From contig NZ_JBBOCA010000001.1 of the NCBI RefSeq assembly GCF_038002225.1, forward strand, positions 3,100,001-3,164,000: DNA of 64,000 bases, written 5' to 3'. How positions within the stretch are numbered: the first letter of the stretch is position 1; every line of letters starts with the position of its first letter. The notes under the pieces are model-generated. The model worked only from the letters and a program-made list of their open reading frames with translations, had not been told where the DNA came from and ran no database searches. Source of the DNA: Paenibacillus sp. FSL R7-0204 (GTDB taxonomy: Bacteria > Bacillota > Bacilli > Paenibacillales > Paenibacillaceae). The translations under genes and the position numbers were made by a program. This document shows positions 61,239 to 64,000 of the stretch, piece by piece.

Positions 61239-62795
61239 ATGAGTATATTAAATGTAGAAAAGCTAAGTCACGGGTTCGGCGACCGGGCGATCTTCACCGA
61301 TGTCTCCTTCCGTCTGCTGAAGGGCGAGCATATTGGTCTGATTGGTGCCAATGGTGAAGGTAAATCCACCTTCATGAATATCATTACCGGTAAGCTGCAG
61401 CCGGACGAAGGCAAGGTGGAATGGGCGAAACGGATGCGCGCCGGTTATCTGGACCAGCATGCGGTGCTTCAGCAGGGGCAATCCATCCGGGATGTGCTGC
61501 GCGGCGCCTTCCAATATCTGTTCGATATGGAACAAGAGATGAACGATATGTACGGCAAGATGGGGGATGTGACCCCTGAGGAGCTGGAGCAGCTGCTGGA
61601 GGATGTCGGAACGATTCAGGACATGCTGACCAGCCAGGACTTCTATATGATCGATGCCAAAATCGATGAAACCGCGCGTGGACTGGGCTTAACCGACATC
61701 GGTCTGGACAAGGATGTCAACGACCTCAGCGGCGGTCAGCGGACCAAGGTGCTGCTGGCGAAGCTGCTGCTGGAGAAGCCGGACATTCTGCTGCTCGATG
61801 AGCCTACGAACTATCTGGATGAACAGCATATCAACTGGCTGAAGCGTTATCTGCTGGATTATGAGAATGCCTTCATTCTGATCTCGCATGACATTCCGTT
61901 CCTGAACAGCGTGATCAACCTGATCTACCATATGGAGAACCAGTCGCTGTCGCGTTACGTGGGCGATTATGAGTATTTCCAGCAGGTGTACGAAGCGAAG
62001 AAGTCGCAGCTGGAATCCGCGTTCAAGCGCCAGCAGCAGGAGATTGCCGATCTGAAGGACTTCGTAGCCCGCAACAAGGCCAGCGTAGCGACCCGCAATA
62101 TGGCGATGTCCCGCCAGAAGAAGCTGGATAAGATGGAGGTCATCGAGATTGCCAAGGAGAAGCCGAAGCCGCAGTTCAACTTCAAGCAGGGGCGGACCTC
62201 CGGCAAAATGGTTTTTGAGACCAAAGATCTGGTGATCGGGTATGATTCCCCATTATCGCGTCCGCTGGACCTCAGCATGGAGCGGGGCCAGAAGATTGCC
62301 CTCGTCGGTGCGAACGGTATCGGTAAAACCACGCTGCTGCGCAGCATTCTCGGGCAGATTCAGCCCATCTCAGGATCAGCCCGTCTTGGCGATCTGCTGG
62401 AGATCGGGTATTTCGAACAGGAAATGAAGGAATCGAATTACAACACCTGTATCGAGGAGATCTGGAACGAATTCCCGTCCTACTCCCAATTCGAGATTCG
62501 TGCAGCGCTGGCGAAGTGCGGCCTGACCACCAAGCATATTGAGAGCAAAATCGCTGTCCTGAGCGGTGGCGAGAAGGCCAAGGTACGTCTGTGCAAGCTG
62601 ATTAACCGGGAGAGCAATCTGCTGGTACTCGATGAGCCTACCAACCATCTCGATGTCGATGCGAAGGAAGAACTGCAACGTGCACTCAAAGCCTATAAAG
62701 GCAGCATTCTGCTGATCTCCCATGAGCCTGAATTCTACCGTGATATCGTGACCGATACCTGGAACTGCGAATCATGGACGACCAAAGTCTTCTAG
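61239..62795 (+). CDS. ABC-F family ATPase (YkpA/YbiT-like)
   Basis: 518 residues with two ABC domains joined by a charged linker (about 245-315) and no membrane segment. Walker A motifs are GANGEGKST (about 37) and GANGIGKTT (about 350); signatures LSGGQRTKV and LSGGEKAKV; Walker B LLLDEPTNYLD and LVLDEPTNHLD. ABC-F proteins act on ribosomes as translation factors or antibiotic-protection factors. Length and linker fit the housekeeping YkpA/YbiT group rather than known resistance types. ATG after GGAAAAGGTG; TATAAT at 61194 suggests its own promoter. Confidence 0.88.
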   Translation: MSILNVEKLSHGFGDRAIFTDVSFRLLKGEHIGLIGANGEGKSTFMNIITGKLQPDEGKVEWAKRMRAGYLDQHAVLQQGQSIRDVLRGAFQYLFDMEQEMNDMYGKMGDVTPEELEQLLEDVGTIQDMLTSQDFYMIDAKIDETARGLGLTDIGLDKDVNDLSGGQRTKVLLAKLLLEKPDILLLDEPTNYLDEQHINWLKRYLLDYENAFILISHDIPFLNSVINLIYHMENQSLSRYVGDYEYFQQVYEAKKSQLESAFKRQQQEIADLKDFVARNKASVATRNMAMSRQKKLDKMEVIEIAKEKPKPQFNFKQGRTSGKMVFETKDLVIGYDSPLSRPLDLSMERGQKIALVGANGIGKTTLLRSILGQIQPISGSARLGDLLEIGYFEQEMKESNYNTCIEEIWNEFPSYSQFEIRAALAKCGLTTKHIESKIAVLSGGEKAKVRLCKLINRESNLLVLDEPTNHLDVDAKEELQRALKAYKGSILLISHEPEFYRDIVTDTWNCESWTTKVF

Positions 62796-62829
62796 AGAAC
62801 CGAGCCGGCAATAACGCCGGTGTTGAGCT

Positions 62830-62874
62830 TGACCCGTAGGAGGGTACTTTGCGAAAAGTGACTCTTGCGGGTCA
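62830..62874 (+). promoter_or_regulatory. Leader hairpin upstream of the PTS gene
   Basis: TGACCCGTAGGAG and CTCTTGCGGGTCA pair over 13 bp (two wobbles), enclosing ACTTT-GCGA-AAAGT with a GNRA-type loop. No T-run follows, so it is not a normal terminator; it may be a control element or mRNA stabiliser of the PTS transcript, whose start codon is 28 bp on. Confidence 0.45.
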
Positions 62875-62901
62875 TTCGTATTACAGTGGAGTGGAGTAAG
62901 A

Positions 62902-64000
62902 ATGCAGGGGGATCATATGAACGTTGTGAATGAGGAGACAGTCGTGAAGCCATCCAAACGCAGTCTGGTCAATATCATTATTGACGGCATTTCTGGTATC
63001 TTTCTTCCCATAGTTAATATATTGAGCGCGGCAGGAATCATGAAGGGTCTGCTCGCAGGTGCGGTTGCGCTGGAGCTCATCAGCAAGACCGAAGGCACCT
63101 ATACGGTGCTGAATGCCATGGCGGACAGCCTGTTCCATTACCTTCCGCTGCTGCTGGCGTTTACGGCAGCCCGTAAATTCGGGGCCAATCCTTTTACGGC
63201 GGTCGTGATAGGCGGAGTTATGCTATATCCCAGTCTGACTACACTATTTGCGAACAACGAAGTCATTGAGTTTATGGGTATGAGCATTAGGCCGGTGAAT
63301 TATCCTGCAAGCGCTATTCCCATCATCCTGGCGGTAGGCCTGCTGGTCTATGTCGAGCGATTCTGTGTCAAAATATTGCCGGAGGTCATCCGGGGCTTCT
63401 TCACTCCGCTGATCTCCGTGATCGTGGTATCGTCGGTGACGCTGCTGGTATTCGGACCGATGGGAGCGCTGGCCGGGGATGCCCTGGCAGACGGGTATCG
63501 TACAGTGTATAATTTCAGTTCAGTCGGAGCCGGAATGGTGCTGGGGGCGATCATTCAGCCGATGGTGATCTTCGGACTGCACTGGAGTCTGGTGCCGCTG
63601 GCGATCAACAACATCAGCACGGGTGGATCAGACACGATCCTCGCGCTGATGGGTCCCGCCGCATTTGCCCAAGCGGGAGCAGCGCTGGCAGTATTCATCA
63701 AAGCCAAAGACAAGCAGTTCCGCACCTTAAGCCTGTCGGCATCGATATCGGCCTTGTTCGGTGTCACCGAGCCTGCAATGTTCGGGGTCAATCTGCCGCT
63801 GCGTAAGCCGATGATTATTGTCTGCATTGCAGGCTCGATTGGCGGCGGGATGGTCGGGATGTTCGGCTCGTCTGCGATTTCGTTCGCTTTTCCGGGGCTG
63901 GCTACGCTGCCTGCTTATCTGGGGGAAGGGTTCGGCGGCTTCCTGATCGCATGTACCACCGGGTTCCTGATTGCCCTGATTGCAACGCTGTGCGTGAAGC
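62902..64000 (+). CDS. PTS sugar transporter EIIC domain protein, partial
   Basis: At least 366 residues, open at the right edge. The sequence (SGIFLPIVNILSAAGIMKGLL, HYLPLLLAFTAARKFGANPF and the GVTEPAMFGVNLPLRKP signature) is that of the glucose-superfamily EIIC of beta-glucoside, sucrose and trehalose permeases. Unlike BglF or TreP it begins directly with EIIC and has no N-terminal EIIB domain; EIIB or EIIA may follow outside the window or be supplied in trans. Start at ATG 62902 after GTGGAG, or ATG 62917 after AGGGGG. It is preceded by a leader hairpin. Confidence 0.85.
   Translation, partial: MQGDHMNVVNEETVVKPSKRSLVNIIIDGISGIFLPIVNILSAAGIMKGLLAGAVALELISKTEGTYTVLNAMADSLFHYLPLLLAFTAARKFGANPFTAVVIGGVMLYPSLTTLFANNEVIEFMGMSIRPVNYPASAIPIILAVGLLVYVERFCVKILPEVIRGFFTPLISVIVVSSVTLLVFGPMGALAGDALADGYRTVYNFSSVGAGMVLGAIIQPMVIFGLHWSLVPLAINNISTGGSDTILALMGPAAFAQAGAALAVFIKAKDKQFRTLSLSASISALFGVTEPAMFGVNLPLRKPMIIVCIAGSIGGGMVGMFGSSAISFAFPGLATLPAYLGEGFGGFLIACTTGFLIALIATLCVK

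Noticed and set aside
1..64000. CRISPR array, tRNA, rRNA or prophage
   Set aside because: No regularly spaced identical repeats, no tRNA- or rRNA-like sequence, and no phage structural or integrase genes (only two IS elements) were seen.

Overview
The window looks like chromosomal DNA of a spore-forming Gram-positive bacterium, most likely Paenibacillus or a close relative. Evidence: a complete gerA-type germinant receptor operon, an LtaS-type lipoteichoic acid synthase, a Bce-type antimicrobial-peptide sensing and detoxification module, SMR efflux pairs, strong GGAGG ribosome binding sites, CcpA-like and LacI-like sites, and dispersed palindromic intergenic repeats. There is no rRNA, tRNA, CRISPR array or prophage. 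The taxonomic call is inference from gene content, because no marker gene is present.

Layout. 0-4.5 kb: the end of a large GAF-PAS-GGDEF protein, a soluble chemoreceptor and a cupin. 4.5-5.9 kb: an IS3-family (IS150-like) element inserted in the loop of a terminator hairpin. 5.9-11.8 kb: a secreted protein, an OmpR-type two-component pair, L-asparaginase, a metallo-beta-lactamase-fold hydrolase and a GNAT enzyme. 12.1-13.4 kb: an IS4-family element with target duplication, sitting in repeat-rich DNA. 13.5-16 kb: a PIG-L deacetylase, a repeat array and a GPH-type sugar transporter. 16.2-20.3 kb: an MCP-CheW-CheA chemosensory operon. 20.3-22 kb: small proteins and a CPBP protease.

22.1-22.8 kb holds no convincing gene but carries a promoter, a chain of long-range perfect or near-perfect helices, an internally repeated structural module and a terminator. 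I read it as a large structured noncoding RNA of about 635 nt; it is the strongest candidate for something undescribed here. 22.9-27 kb: the gerA-gerC-small subunit-gerB operon.

27-36.3 kb: a serine hydrolase, GNAT, two surface proteins with recognisable control sites (Crp/Fnr-like and cre), a heterodimeric ABC exporter with its ArsR-type regulator, a LysE exporter beside an AraC-type relic, and a small membrane protein. 36.4-40.9 kb: a complete BceRSAB-like module with a BceR-type operator. 41-45.1 kb: a MOSC protein, an ArsR-type regulator and a GH2 glycosidase with a palindromic operator. 45.1-54.8 kb: lipase, hydrolase, LTA synthase, SGNH esterase, SMR pair, amidase lipoprotein, an internally deleted FlaR-like P-loop protein, a CDP-alcohol transferase, an AraC/GyrI regulator and a DUF2314-Imm33 fusion. 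54.9-64 kb: GNAT, an APH-fold kinase, a lipoprotein with a probable CTG start, a DrrAB-type ABC exporter, GNAT, membrane and secreted proteins, an ABC-F ATPase and a PTS EIIC that runs off the right edge.

Most of the window is environmental sensing, envelope maintenance and drug or peptide defence, arranged in short operons separated by good terminators. Insertion sequences and repeats are confined to intergenic DNA.
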